Source: Ficedula albicollis
Lineage: Eukaryota > Chordata > Aves > Passeriformes > Muscicapidae
Length of the DNA: 64,000 nucleotides
Direction of reading: 5' to 3'
Assembly: GCF_000247815.1 (NCBI RefSeq)
Contig: NC_021681.1
Location: 18,691,040-18,755,039, forward strand
The notes under the pieces were generated by a model that saw nothing but the letters and a program-made list of their open reading frames with translations, made no database searches and was not told where the DNA came from. A program made the translations under genes and the position numbers. Of this stretch, positions 52,401 to 64,000 are shown piece after piece. Numbering within the stretch: position 1 is the first letter of the stretch; each line of letters begins with the position of its first letter.

Positions 52401-55170
52401 GGGAGGAAATGCTGTTATTCCACATTACAGACACAAAGCCAAGTGAAAATCCACTTTAGAGGCAGCACTATACTGGAGTCAGAAGCTCTTGGCTCTAAGT
52501 ATTGGATCACTCTTTTTCCTCTGGATTCTCCTGGACCTCCATCTGCCCTTGCACAGTCACCCTCAATAAATAGCACACACTAAAACAACCTGTACAAGGC
52601 AGGCCTTACAGCCTTTGCTTTCTCTGCGGAGAAAATGACCCTGAAAACAGCAAAAAAAGAAATCATGTGTCAGGCATGCTTCTACAGTGGCTGAAATGGA
52701 ATGGTAAAGCAGAGAAGCATTCCTACATGTAGTTTAAGGAGCCCAGGGGATTACTGGGCCTTCCAAACAACATCCCCGGCAATATCTCAAGCACAGTGAG
52801 CAAGACCACTACTCAGAGCTTTGTGCAAAAGCTCACACCAAGAAAGAGCTGGTCGTGTTTCTGACATGACTGGCGCTTTGGAGGGATCCTTGAATACAGC
52901 TATGTCTCTTGTTGGTTAATGAGGGCTTTGAAAAATTGCTCATCGTGGCCAGCACAAAAACAAGCATTCATGGAATGGAAACCTTCCCCCTTTAACTGAA
53001 AAGCTCTATGTAAGCAAAAGGTTGCTTCGTGTTTGACACTGTTTAGCAAAGCGTGGCAACGAGTGAAGTCTCCTGCCCCTTTACAGAGCTTGGTATTTAG
53101 ATGCTTTCTCTTTTGTGCTAAAAATAACAAAGGCAGTATTTGGAAGAAATCAGAATAGATGAGCTGATACATTATTGATAGAAGTTTCAAGCAGCCTGCC
53201 ACTCTGTTTTGTTATGTGGTTGGAGCTCAATTTTTAATGAAGCAATCTATGAAAATCTGATGGGGTGAAAAACATGACCTCTAAATGATACTGTACACAG
53301 AAGTTCCCATCAGTTCAGATAGCTGAACTGCCCTCTTTCACATCCCATCAGAGATTTACCTCAGCTTGACCCTACGGTTTACAGGCAAGAGAGACAATGC
53401 CCTGACTCAGACAGGAAAGGTGGCATTAGAGGGATGCACAACTCTGAAAGAGGACTAAACAAACCAGCCTTTTCTGCTATTGTGTGGAGTTTCCATCATG
53501 TGCATACTGACTAATGCTCCATCATATTAGAAACACACCTCCAATCTGTTGAGAACACGTTTACTAAAACATTGTTGGTACAGAAAAATCCATGGGAATC
53601 ACACCATTAAGTGCACCAGGAGCAGAACAGCACGACAAGGACGTACACTGAATACCCAGAAAATACTAGCAGAAATAGGTTTAAAAACATATGAGCATAG
53701 GATTAACAGAAGCCAGTCCTGGAGCATTAGTTCTTGATGATGCAAGAATGGAGAATTTATGCAACTGGGCTTTTTTTGGTAAGGGGTTAAGTCTTCTGTC
53801 TAAAATAACTATTCTACTGTCATTTTGACTTATGCCTTATTCTCTACAGTTGTGCTAACATCCTCAAACTGCAATCAGAGAAACTGCCCTTCCATCTTCT
53901 AGACCCATTTTCTAAAATCTAGAAATACAGCACATATAAATGATCCTCTTTCATTCAATGACCTCCTAATCTGATAACAAACCAATATGTGTTTCTGATT
54001 CCCAAAAAACTAATACTTCCACTATGAATACTAGCTAATTTATAGTTTCTGCCCTATATACAAAATGTAATCTATTGGCCTGGAGTAAAGTTACATTGAT
54101 GATAAAAGATGACATTCATGGGGTTGTATTCAAGAGTTTACTATTCAGAATAAGGAAAGAATAAGTAGAAAATGCTTTTGTAAAATTAATTATAAAATGT
54201 GATCATATATCAGGGAGATAGTATAAATGATTCAGCAACACAGCATGTAAAAAAAGAGAAGCTCAATGCACTTCACAGAGAATATAAGCCATGAATACAG
54301 AACTTTACATAGTAAAAGCTAAACTTTTTCCTGGCCTTCATGAATCAACTTTGGTGAAGGCAGTGGAATCACATCTGCAGATTTCAAGAGGGAACTGGCT
54401 GTCAAGGGCTCTCTACCTTCCCAGGTAAACTGTCCTATGCAGTTCATGTTCTCAGAGATGTCATGGATGGGTGCAAAATCACCAATCTGTCTTCAATGAG
54501 TTTTCTAGGTCTTGAATCAGCATTTTAAAATTTTTTTAACATGCGTTATTGCATTTCTAAATGGTATTATATGCTTCTGTATTGTACCAATCTTCAGAGA
54601 AAATTTAGAAATACTATAGAGCATTCACTGGCACTTCATAAGTGAAACTGTTAAGATATAATACAAACATACTATAACCCTCCCATATTATAACTCATGA
54701 ACGCGAAAAGGTATTCCTAACATATTACTCAAAGAGCTTCACTTGCTATCACTAATCACTTCACAACAGAGTATAATCGCTTTCACAATGGAAGAACAAG
54801 GAAAAGGGGAAAAGAGCGAAAGAAAAGAAGTAGAACAATACTTGTCAAGAAAAACGTCAAAATTAGAACCTTGATATCCTCTGAGTTAAACTACTGAAAA
54901 TCCACCAAGAGCAGAGAGACTTTTGCTAAGTGTTGCATTAGAAATCACCTGGCTTTCCAAAGTGACCTACATTCAAGTCATGCTTAATCACAAGACCCCT
55001 CTTCTTGCCAGACTTCTGAACTCAACTCCAGCAGGATATCTTTTCTTTCTCCAATTTGTTTTAACTACTACACTTATGTGCCTCTTGGACTGAGATTCAC
55101 AGAAAACTCTTTTAAAATATTAAGCACCAAATTAAACCTCTTGTTTTGCTACCTAGCAGAGTGGAAGAAC
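49441..55170. other. long noncoding stretch, no recognised gene
   Basis: Frames of 100 codons or fewer, often overlapping on both strands, with no domains. 54781-54835 is purine-rich. A minus-strand donor/acceptor pair near 53362-53412 has a good pyrimidine tract, but its short content is open in only one frame and I do not call it. Confidence 0.55.
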
Positions 55171-55325
55171 GACCTTGTGATTAAAAGAGCTGGACTAGGA
55201 TTCAAAACTCTGGTTTAATTCCTTGCTTCATGAGAGGATCCTTGTATGACTTCATATAAATCACTTACTAAATCTCTTTCCACTTCAATTTCTTGTCATA
55301 AGACAGGGATAAATGGTTATATTAT
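55171..55325 (+). mobile_element. MIR-type tRNA-derived SINE, near full length
   Basis: The head reads CTTGTGATTAAAAGAGCTGG then ACTAGGATTCAAAACTCTGG, the text expected of a tRNA-derived head with an A box. A B-box-like GGTTTAATTCC follows. The MIR core comes next (TGACTTCATATAAATCACTT, then AAATCTCT, TTCAATTTC and ATAAGACAGGGATAA). The order and spacing match the MIR family: head, core, and the region equivalent to CTCAGTTTCC..TGTAAAATGGGGATAA. It is diverged and inactive, but its retention over about 155 bp makes it the best preserved MIR in the window. Confidence 0.85.
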
Positions 55326-56029
55326 CCCGGTGGCCATGCCATGAAGATTTGCACAGCCTCTAGCTGCCCGGTGCAATGGTGTGTCAAAGACAGCAGCAGA
55401 CTGCAACGATGACTTATCAATTCCCTCCCTGGAAATTGCCCCACATACCTTGCTAGAAAGCTTAGGCCTGCTACAAAATCAGTTAATATGGTTCTCTTCA
55501 ACCAGAACGAGAGCACATCTAGAAAATGGGAGCTGAAGGGAGGCCCTCAAGCCTGCTGGAGCAGGCAGAGCGAGCTGTACCATGCACACATGGCCATCCA
55601 CACCCAGCCCCTGCTCTGCAGTGGTGTCCTGGCTGTCACCACTCCTAGTGGCTGCACTCTACTACAAATGTTTTTCTTGATTCAGGGGACCCCACTATTT
55701 GATATGACCTATCATTAGAATTTTACAGCAGCATAAATTGGCTCAAGCTTGAAATGAATCTACCCAGAAATGGCCCCCAAGGGATCATGTGTGCCCTGCA
55801 CAAAGCTTGCTGCAGGCCCTGGGCTGCTCCTGCCGCCCCTGCCCTCTGTGCCTGGCACAGGGCTGGTGTCCCAGCACTCTGTGGGGTGGCATGGACACCT
55901 ACACATGAGCAAGGGTGAACAACTCTGCTCCACAAACCCAGGGACTGGGATTCCCTCCCCCTCCTCTGGTGCTTTTAGGGGGTTAACTTTCTCACAATCA
56001 GATATTGGGACAATCTAGAGTTTCAGGCC
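55326..56029. other. noncoding stretch, no recognised gene
   Basis: GC rises from about 55550 onward. Frames at 55723-55935 (minus) and 55770-56018 (plus) overlap on opposite strands and have no recognisable domain. Confidence 0.55.
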
Positions 56030-56600
56030 CACAGCCCGTCCGGCAGCTTGAAGCGAGGGAGTTAAGCATGATGCCCCTGATAATTTGTGTGTTTCTCATG
56101 CAGTTCTGTTTACCTCAGAGAATAGCTCAGATTCATGTGGTGGCTCATCTGTTTGTTTCCCAGGAGTGTCCTCCTCATCAGGTACAAATGACTTGTTGTT
56201 TCCCGTGCTGTGTGCCTCCTTGGTGACGGATAGATGAGCCCGGCTCCCTGAGCTCTGGGACTCTAATGTGATCTGGGTCGCGCTCGTGGCAGGCGGGGGG
56301 AGCGGGGGCAGCCAGGGGCACTTAACGCTGTGAGAACTAAAACCTCTTTGGAGCTGGGCACGGTCAGGTGCATTTCCAACCTACCTGCAGCCCGCTGCCA
56401 CCTGCTTCACCAGCTCGGGGGGACAATGGCTCCAGGAGCAACGCTGGTAGAAAAGGCAGATCTAAAAATAGATCTTTGGAGGGCTAAAATCAGAGGGGCA
56501 ACGTTTCGAGAAAGTGTTATTTTATTGGTTTACTAGCAGGTGTACTTTGTGCAGAGTGCAAAGTCGCCGTGCCTATTGCCTTGGACTCTTCGAGCACTCC
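56030..56600. promoter_or_regulatory. CpG-enriched block, candidate promoter or enhancer
   Basis: About 20 CpG dinucleotides in roughly 570 bp, against very few in the flanks. They are densest at about 56240-56335 (GGTCGCGCTCGTGGC, then GGCGGGGGGAGCGGGGGC). That core also has three G-runs of four or more on the plus strand, so it could form a G-quadruplex-like structure. No ATG with a coding frame can be linked to it. It may be an orphan CpG island, a noncoding-RNA promoter or an enhancer. Confidence 0.35.
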
Positions 56601-59061
56601 TCAGGCCCAATTCTACCCTCACTTGGAGGCAAATGGAAAGTCACCAATCCATTCATTTTACTTATTTACCTTTAGAGTTATACAACTTGCAGCCCAAGCC
56701 ACAATCCTCTGTTTTGCTGGCTGCCTGCCTGATGACAGAAGATGCGATTGTATTTATAAAACCAGCCTACACTCCTTTCATTTTTTCTTTAGAAGCCCAT
56801 TTTTATAGGCAGTCTTAATTTGGCAGTTACACTTCAGCAGAGATCACATGCACATTTTTTCTTTTGATTCTCATAGTTTCAGATGCCCTGCACTCCATTC
56901 AAATTCAACTCCATGCACAGTGAAGCCAAGTTTCACCAGCACTATGACTGAAATCATACATTTCTGGGAACATCACAGTTTCAACAGAAAACCTTAAACT
57001 GACCCCATTTCTGTCAAATCTGGCTAGAGATTCATCAAAAAAGTTCACAAAGTCCTTAACAAAACCTAAGTAAAAGCTCAGTCTCGGCTCTTAATGATAT
57101 CCACATGAGTTGTGTTGCTGACAGCAGAGGCAGCAGGATTGGGATCCCAGTTAATTAACCTCCACATTTTACACTGTGCACAGAAAACATTTCACACAAT
57201 TCCACTTGTCTCAATCAACTGGCTCAATTAATAAAAACAGGTCTGGGAACATGCTCCCACTGGATTTGGGGCAGAATATTTGGTTTGCTTGCATTCTCTA
57301 CATTCTCTGATAGGAAATCCTGTTGATTCCATTTTCATCTTTCTCTCTCTCTCTCAATTTGAAAATAGAATCTATGATTTTCCATCATTTCCACTTAGAT
57401 AGAAATATGTTGTGAAAGGTAATTTTATTGCTGAAAAATAATCTTCCTAATGTCAGCCATTATTTCACTCTCAGTGTGACAACTAGGGTAAGTGTTGGAA
57501 ATCACTGTATGTTTCAGCTAAAGTATCTTGACAACACAAACGAAAAAGAAAAAGGTAGTCTTTTTGTTAATGAAAACTGCACTGTTATTTTGGTCTATAA
57601 TGGAGAGATTCATGTAAATGATTGCCTGTCGTTTATACTAAAGTAAAATAGCAAAAAAAATAAAACAAACCAGAAAGCAGGAATAGTGGTTTCTTTCCTT
57701 CCTCCTCGAATTTGCTCTTATATTTACTGTAATCAGCCCCTTCACAACATTTTGCATCTGATACATTGCTCATGGTTCTCTTAGTAAAATAAATTGAAAT
57801 CCATCACCATATTGAGGCTACCAGCTTTGCAAAAACTAGGGAAACTGTAGCCATGCACTTTTACAAGTAAACATTATCCTATTTATAGATCTATAGGCAT
57901 GTGGTGCAAAATATTATACAGTAAAACTATCCCAACCCATACCTCTGCAATTAACACAACCACCTGTATGTCAAGTCAGAGTGGAGGATTCCTTCCTTTG
58001 GGGACTGGGGGACAGATGATATCTCCCACTGCTCTCATCCCTCAGGGCTTTTCTGCATTGCTACATTTCTCCCCTTCCTCCACTGCACCTGCAGACAAAA
58101 GAGCTGTCCTATTATGTCAGGAGTGCAAAATTCAAGTTCAGAGACAGGAAGAAATAAAAATGCCAATAAAGTTGCATTACTTTATGATTTTTTTTGCCCA
58201 ACTTGAAAGTTGAATAAAGGAGAGAATTTAAATCTTTTCATAGTTTCCTCCTCTTTCATACCTAGTGAATGAGAACATTCTTATTAACTCCATAAACAGG
58301 CTTTCAATTAGCTTTAGCAATCAGGTCTGCAGTGTCCAAGTGATAGAGAGGGCAGCAAGAGAACTGAAACCACATTGGGCTAAGCAAAACCCATCAGCAT
58401 CTTCAGTAAAGATGCTTCAGTATCTCAGAACTCTGATGACTTCCTGTGTCAATTACTGTTCTCAGCAATTTATTCACGTCTTAAAATTCTCCTCTTGAAA
58501 TTCTAGGTCATCAGATCTGCCCTTTGCAATCATATTACAATCTCTTAAATTTATGCTTTGCATTCAACAGAGAATTTCTGATGAAGTTTTTGAGCTTGAT
58601 TTTCCAACTACCCAGAAACCCAGTTAGTGCTTAAGCAGATGGAATATGTGAAGTATTTGTTCTTGGATTTATAGATTGAGATGATGCAGGCTGGTATTGC
58701 ATTTGGGCATAGCTTACTCACACAAGTAGTCTTTTCTAATGGAAATGGCTTCATTTAAGGGGGAGTGAGCAAAGAATTTGCCAAATTGGATGAGAATTCC
58801 CTGAATCTATTCCTGGTGCAGATCTAAGTTTCTTTTCACTGCCTGATGAAGAAAAACAAGTAAAAACAAATTAATAAACACTTCTAGAATTTTAAGAGAA
58901 TCAGGGACACAAATTGACAGACAGCAGTGACTCATTGCATCGCAGTTCTGTAGGAAGCAAGAAGTCACCAGGCTCTTGATTTCGGGAAAGTGATCCTGAA
59001 CTTCCTGCTGGGGAAAAGATGGAGCAAAGCCACTTTGGCTTGGCTTCCTACCTAAAAATAC
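56601..59061. other. noncoding stretch, no recognised gene
   Basis: Overlapping short frames without domains. A short (TC)n run lies at about 57341-57355. A donor-like GG|GTAAGT at about 57487 is only about 13 nt from the nearest good acceptor and is rejected as an exon. Confidence 0.6.
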
Positions 59062-59107
59062 TATTATATATATATAGATATGTCATATATATACACACAC
59101 ATATATA
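59062..59107. repeat. TA/CA dinucleotide microsatellite
   Basis: TATTATATATATATAGATAT followed by GTCATATATATACACACACA and ATATATAA: a compound (TA)n-(CA)n repeat. Confidence 0.85.
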
Positions 59108-60729
59108 AAAAAAGTTGCCTATGAAAAGCACAGTGCAGGACAGTGAAAATACAGCAATTCTATATGAAGAGTTTGGATCAAATCTGTGGCAGCTTGCTAA
59201 TGAAAGAAAAGCTGTCTCACTTTGCTTAAAGACACCATTTTGTTGCTGAGAAGGTTCAACTGGTGGGGGAGAGAAACTAAGATTTGTGCACTGATTCTTC
59301 TTAAATTGCTTCTAGGGTTTTCCTTCTTACATGCAAAACAAAAGCAAACCATTTGAAAAAACTTGTGCAACAATTTGGAAGCATTTCCCATGTCAAACAG
59401 CACCACAAGGAGAAGGTCCCTGGTGCCTTACCAAGAGGTTTTCCCTTTAAATTTTACTGCAGCAGTGTTAGGCAATAGACAGAGACCTTGTTAGCCTTTA
59501 CCTTCTCTGCGTCTTTTACCTGTCAAAGTCTTGAAAAATATATTCATTTTTCTATGCTAATATTAAAAGCAAAGACAACCCCTTCCTTCAAATGACTGCC
59601 CTTCCCAACTGAAGAAAGACAAAAATCCTGGCAGCACTGAATGTTGCTCCTCTTGTACAGAAATGAAGAGGTCTCCCACAAGCTGTCAGAGTCTGCTGAT
59701 GTCCAGGAGAGTTCCTAAGGCCCTGAAAGTAAAAGTTGGAATCTCTACCTCTGCCCAAACATGTACATGGTTTCTGAGCTCAGGAGTGGTCTAGCAGGGA
59801 ATTTCCCAAAGTAAGAAGTTATAGCAGAGGCAGGTAAAGATCCACAGTTTGCCTCAGGCTGTTTTCCAGCACCGACAGACTGCATCTGTAGGGGCACGTA
59901 TCTCAATTGGGGGAGCCCTCACAGCAAGAATGTAATGAGCCACAGGAAACCTCCTCTGAAATGGGACATTCACAGAGGCCTGAGCCATCTCACCATGAGC
60001 TCATACAGGTCCCATCAACGTCCCCATCTTCCACAGCCTGCCTGAGCTCCCTGCCAGGAGTCCTGACCTGCTGGGCACTGCCTGCTTGCACACACACTGA
60101 TGCCCGGCTGGGCTCTCAACACAGGGACACACAACTCACATTGATTCTCTGCAATTTAACCCAAGCACTGCAGCAGGAAGGGAATGAAATTTGTTATTTC
60201 CAGTCCTTCAGACTTCCTGCCCCTCATGAGCATCCCTGTTCTCATGCCACATGTGCTCCTTCCCTTTGTCCTCTGTGAGCACCTTTTTGCTCTCACGGGA
60301 TGTTGAAGGCCAGGCAATCAGCCTCAGATGATGAGGCAATTCCATTTTCCCACTAGTTCATTGGCAGCAGTAGTTTTAGGGCACAAGTACCGTGGAGCAG
60401 ACGCACAAACAAAAAATTAGAGCTACAGACAGAGCAACATTGACCTGTGCTTGTCCACACAACACATTTTCCTTGCCGGGGGAGAGGGAAGAGGGTGGTG
60501 CTAGTCTGTGAAACAACACTTGTATGCAACATACAGCAATAGAGTAAAAAGCTCTGAATTTTCAGCAGAGTCAATTTACCAGCAGTTCCAACTCAGTTTC
60601 TGGGAAGGCAGAGGGCAGGTGGTGAGCAGCAAACAGCCCAGACACCAGGAACATGGGCAGCATGTGCCACACCAGTGCCACCCTGTGCAAAGCAGGTGCT
60701 CCCCTCCTAGAAACAAACACTGGGGGTGT
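59108..60729. other. noncoding stretch, no recognised gene
   Basis: The 123-codon frame at 59907-60278 (plus) is rich in S, P, H and C with no domain and lies in GC-richer text. No repeats recognised. Confidence 0.55.
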
Positions 60730-60791
60730 CACAGAATTGTAGAACAGTTTAGGCTGGAAGGGACCTCAAAGATCATCTAGTTTCAACCACA
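60730..60791 (-). mobile_element. CR1 LINE 3'-end scrap (minus strand)
   Basis: The plus strand reads CACAGAATTGTAGAACAGTT, then TAGGCTGGAAGGGACCTCAA and AGATCATCTAGTTTCAACCA. This is the reverse complement of the avian CR1 3' end (tail octamer, then GGTTGGAAGGGACCT...GATCATCTAGTTCCAACC). Only about 62 bp are recognisable. The orientation is opposite to the copy at 4424-4593. Confidence 0.9.
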
Positions 60792-63700
60792 TGCAGTGAG
60801 ATAGCTATTCTTAGTGAACTATTTGAAGAAAAAGTGATTTCTTTTTTTTTTTCTGACAAAAACGTCTCTCTAGAGACTGACAGAAGCTGAGGCCTGACCT
60901 TGCTGCACTGTTACCTGTGACTAATGTTAATGGTGCAAACAACCTCACTTACACTGCTAGTGAAATATGCAAAACAAGGATCAACGGTTATTCACACCAA
61001 ATTATGGCAGAAACTTAAATATTAATTTGATCTCACTTTTTATTAATAGCAAGCAACAGGTTTAGGTGACCAAGTCATTCTTGAGAATTGATTTTAAACC
61101 TCACACTCAGGCACTTCTATGTGGCAAATGTTAAACCAGCATGGAAAAGGTCTGATATATTTTCTACAGGAAAGACTTTAAGTACTTGAGCTAGAAGTAG
61201 AAAAAGTTTCCAAAAAAATATTCACTTTTGGGATTAAGTGGCATTTCTTGAGGTTCACATTTTAGTCAAGACTATAGTACCAGCAATCAGAACAATCTGT
61301 TATAAATTGAACAGACCTAGAAATATAAGGGCAAGTCTTAGCTTTCATGTAAAATTAGATAAGGAAGAAGAACAAAGTAAGCAAAGGCCTCAGTATCTTT
61401 GAAATTCCATGGGTATTATGCACCCAACATCACACTATCAAATGTCTTAATTTTTTCAGCTTCTTGGGATTTTTTTTAATGTTTTGAGAAACAACAGCCT
61501 TGTTTACAAATCCTGCCAGAGGTGGTGCTTGCTTCATATTAGGAGTGCAGCAAAACCTTCAGCACCACTCCACCTGTCTGAGACAAAATCTAGTTCTGCT
61601 CAAGACATTTGCACTCAGGAGAGCTTCTGCAGAGCACAAGAGGCAGCAGGGCACACTGGACTGCACAGATCCCAGACTCTGACACCCCTGGAACTCCAGG
61701 CATCCTGCTGGAGTTGGCAGTGCTGCATTTCTCAGCAGCCACTCTACCAGCACTCATGAAGAATAAAACAAAATATATCCTAAATATTATGGCCCAAAAG
61801 CATAAAAGAATTTGGGAACCCTTTTTAGGGACAAAAAAAAGGGAAGGTGTAGGGACAAAGGATTACTGTTCACTACTTGTTTATATATAATCTAATCTCA
61901 TGCAGTTCATACTTATTCATATACAATGGAATGTAATTGTAGGGAGCAACTTTCTTATTTTCTCATGCAGCATGTTCATTTGTGGGTGGATAATGGGAAT
62001 AGTAATGGGTTGGCTTGGCCTGGTAATAGAATGCTTTGCAGGTATGGCAAAAAAACTAAACCACAGCAATTATCAAGCTGAGTTTGCTGCTCCTCAGAAG
62101 AAAATCTTTATTGGCTATTCAGGAGGGGATTTGTCCAGAATCCTGCTAACAGGGCAGTGATTTGGGATGGGGACACCTGTATGTTGCTGCTGTCTTCTTC
62201 ATCAAAAAAGCTGCAATTTGGTCCTGGATGACCAGGAAAATGAGCCAATTCTCTCATTGTCATCCAGAGGCTTGTCTGATCAGGAAAACTTTCGGTCTTT
62301 TCAGAATCTTGAAATTGTTTACCACAACTATTTTTTTAAAAAAAAGAAAGAAGAAGAGATAGAGAGAGGAGGATTTTGCCCGTTTTTTCAGAATCAGAAC
62401 AGAATTCAGAACTTTCTTTGTAGGAAAAGCAAAGCTAAAAGGCTTGAAGGAAGGAATTTTGACATTCTTTTTAGAAGGTAACTTATGAGGAAGAAAACCC
62501 TATTTTTCAAATCCATACTAAAACATAAAAAAGGACTATTGCCTAAAAGTAGCCATTTTCCTACTTTCTCATGCTAATGTCCTGTTTATAACTGACACCT
62601 TTACTGCCTACCACTATATCAATTTCACTTCCCCAGAGAAAGAAAAACCAGATCCTGTGACTAGTGTACTGGATTGATAATCTAGCCTAATGCTGACAGA
62701 TAAATGCACTAATTTTCTTCTGTGGTTGGCTCCACATTGCAGAGTAAATCTGCTTCTAACAACTGTCTCAATAGGCTCTGTAACCTGTCCAAGAGATGAT
62801 GTCAAGTGCTACAAGGGCCTAGGGCTAGTATGGCAGGTAAGAGTTACCACTGGGATAAAGTTACAAGTGAGGTTTTGAATGAGAGGGTTATTTTAAACGA
62901 AAGCCTGGATGGAAATACAGATTGCTTTTTAAAAAGTCGAAAGAGTAAAGGAATAAAGAGCAACATTTATAATTTTTTGGGAGGGTCTACATATTTTGTA
63001 TGAAAATCAGCATGTTCTTAGCTGAGGTATTGCTATATCCAGGAAGCACAAGGAGTTATTTCTCTGGGTGGTGGTACTGAGGAAAATGATGTACTTTGCC
63101 CTGTGTTTGCTGGGCTTGCTGGTAGCACAGAGTCTGTGGAGCACCAAGACTGTCCCTAACTCAGGAGCAGAACTCAAGCCTGAGCAACATTCCCTGAGTA
63201 CAGGGGGGTACTGGAGGGTACTGGTGCCTGCTCCCACCTCCTGTGATGCCCAAAGCCTCTGTGCAGGCCAGTACCAGGGCTGGCTCCAGATGCTGTGCAC
63301 TCAGGCAATGATGGCTGTGTTGAGGGCTCACTGGACATACAAACTACAGATGTTGGAAGAAGACAGGACTTATTCCAATGAGGGGGGGAGGGTCTCAGTG
63401 TTGCTTTGCTCTTACTGGTTTTCTTGTTGAATTCCAGGATCACTACACTGGTTGCTACCAATTTATAGCACTTCGATGTTCATTTATCATTTTGACCAAA
63501 AGAGTAACTTTGGTCTGCATTTATTGATTCCCTCTTTAGAAAAGATCACAAGCAATAGCTTTTTAAATAAAAAGGGTCTTTGGGTTACATGGATAACCCT
63601 GGCACTGAGGGATGTGTCTCTTACTCTGCTCTCATGTCTAATATGTTCAATCAGCTCCCACTCCCCTAACCTGAAACAAAAATAAAACCTCATTTTAATC

Positions 63701-63912
63701 ACATCTCTTTCTCCTGATTTTCATTCTCCACCTCCTGACCTTTCCATGTGAAGAGGATCACGCAGAACATTTCAGCTTTTCTTAGGCTAACTTTTGCTCA
63801 CTTTGAATAGCACTTATATAGGTCAATAGCATCACTTCCCCTTTCGCCCCCCTCCCCACCACAGAAGAAATACAGGATCTAACCTCTTTAATGCATCAGT
63901 TAACAGGATGAC
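60792..63912. other. noncoding stretch, no recognised gene
   Basis: Frames at 61484-61890 and 63068-63461 overlap on both strands in locally GC-richer text and lack domains. An exon-like stretch at 62743-62836 is listed separately. 63836-63863 is C-rich (runs of 4, 6 and 4 C). Confidence 0.55.
62743..62836 (+). other. weak candidate exon (plus strand)
   Basis: A pyrimidine-leaning tract ending CTCCACATTGCAG precedes, and ATGGCAG|GTAAGAG (strong donor) follows, a 94-nt stretch. The frame containing VTCPRDDVKCYKGLGLVWQ is open. No family recognised. The acceptor is interrupted by G-rich text (TGTGGTTGG), so it is only moderate. Confidence 0.17.
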
Positions 63913-63933
63913 TGTTTGTTTGTTTGTTTGTTT
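63913..63933. repeat. (TGTT)n tetranucleotide microsatellite
   Basis: Five tandem copies of a TGTT/GTTT unit. Confidence 0.9.
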
Positions 63934-64000
63934 ATGGCACAGGAAGTTTGATATTTGAATGAAATAAATATTCAAGAGAGAAACTAACTTTATAGATTCT

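Noticed and set aside
57476..57487. Tiny exon between TTTCACTCTCAG and GG|GTAAGT
   Set aside because: About 12-13 nt between good-looking signals; most likely chance.
1..64000. CRISPR arrays, tRNA or rRNA genes, endogenous retrovirus genes
   Set aside because: Looked for regularly spaced repeats, cloverleaf-type genes and retroviral protein motifs; none seen. The tRNA-like text at 55171 belongs to a SINE head.

Overview
This window looks like AT-rich noncoding DNA from a vertebrate nuclear genome, most likely a bird. The strongest clue is a CR1 retrotransposon 3' end at 4424-4593. It carries the typical avian CR1 tail text and ends in the ATTCTATG octamer. A second CR1 scrap lies on the minus strand at 60730-60791. 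Old MIR-type SINE relics at 19499-19560, 33903-34000 and 55171-55325 fit an amniote genome with slow repeat turnover. I see nothing prokaryotic: no operons, no ribosome-binding-site/ORF series, no CRISPR array and no insertion sequences.

I recognise no protein-coding gene. The longest open frames are about 100-150 codons. They are scattered, overlap each other on opposite strands, carry no domain I recognise, and concentrate where GC is locally higher. The window is best read as a gene desert or the inside of a very large intron. Four to five short stretches have paired splice-site-like ends (402-472 minus, 1101-1177 minus, 26534-26601 minus, 29403-29465 plus, 62743-62836 plus). They are listed as low-confidence exon candidates. 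The one at 402-472 has the best combination of acceptor, donor and single open frame.

Layout. 1-4.4 kb: AT-rich, exon candidates, a small tandem repeat. 4.4-4.6 kb: CR1. 6.7-6.8 kb: small CpG cluster. 8.0-8.6 kb: GC-richer block. 10.2-10.3 kb: two diverged 51-bp tandem copies. 11.7 kb: an X-box (RFX) sequence beside an inverted CCAAT (NF-Y) box. 12.74 kb: 37-A tract. 19.5 kb: MIR relic. 22.8 kb: TA-rich tract. 25.0 kb: hairpin. 33.9 kb: MIR relic. 36.2 kb: purine-rich strand. 37.5-39.1 kb: a 797-bp unit present twice in tandem. 55.2 kb: full-looking MIR-type SINE. 56.0-56.6 kb: CpG-enriched block. 59.1 kb: TA/CA microsatellite. 60.7 kb: CR1 scrap. 63.9 kb: (TTTG)n.

The most notable structure is the tandem duplication at 37506-38302 and 38331-39127. 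The copies look identical by eye and each is preceded by a run of A (22 and 28). Each contains a perfect POU octamer (ATGCAAAT). It is either a very recent duplication of a possible regulatory element or an assembly error at a poly(A) tract; the sequence alone cannot decide. I found no evidence of a new multi-gene system here.
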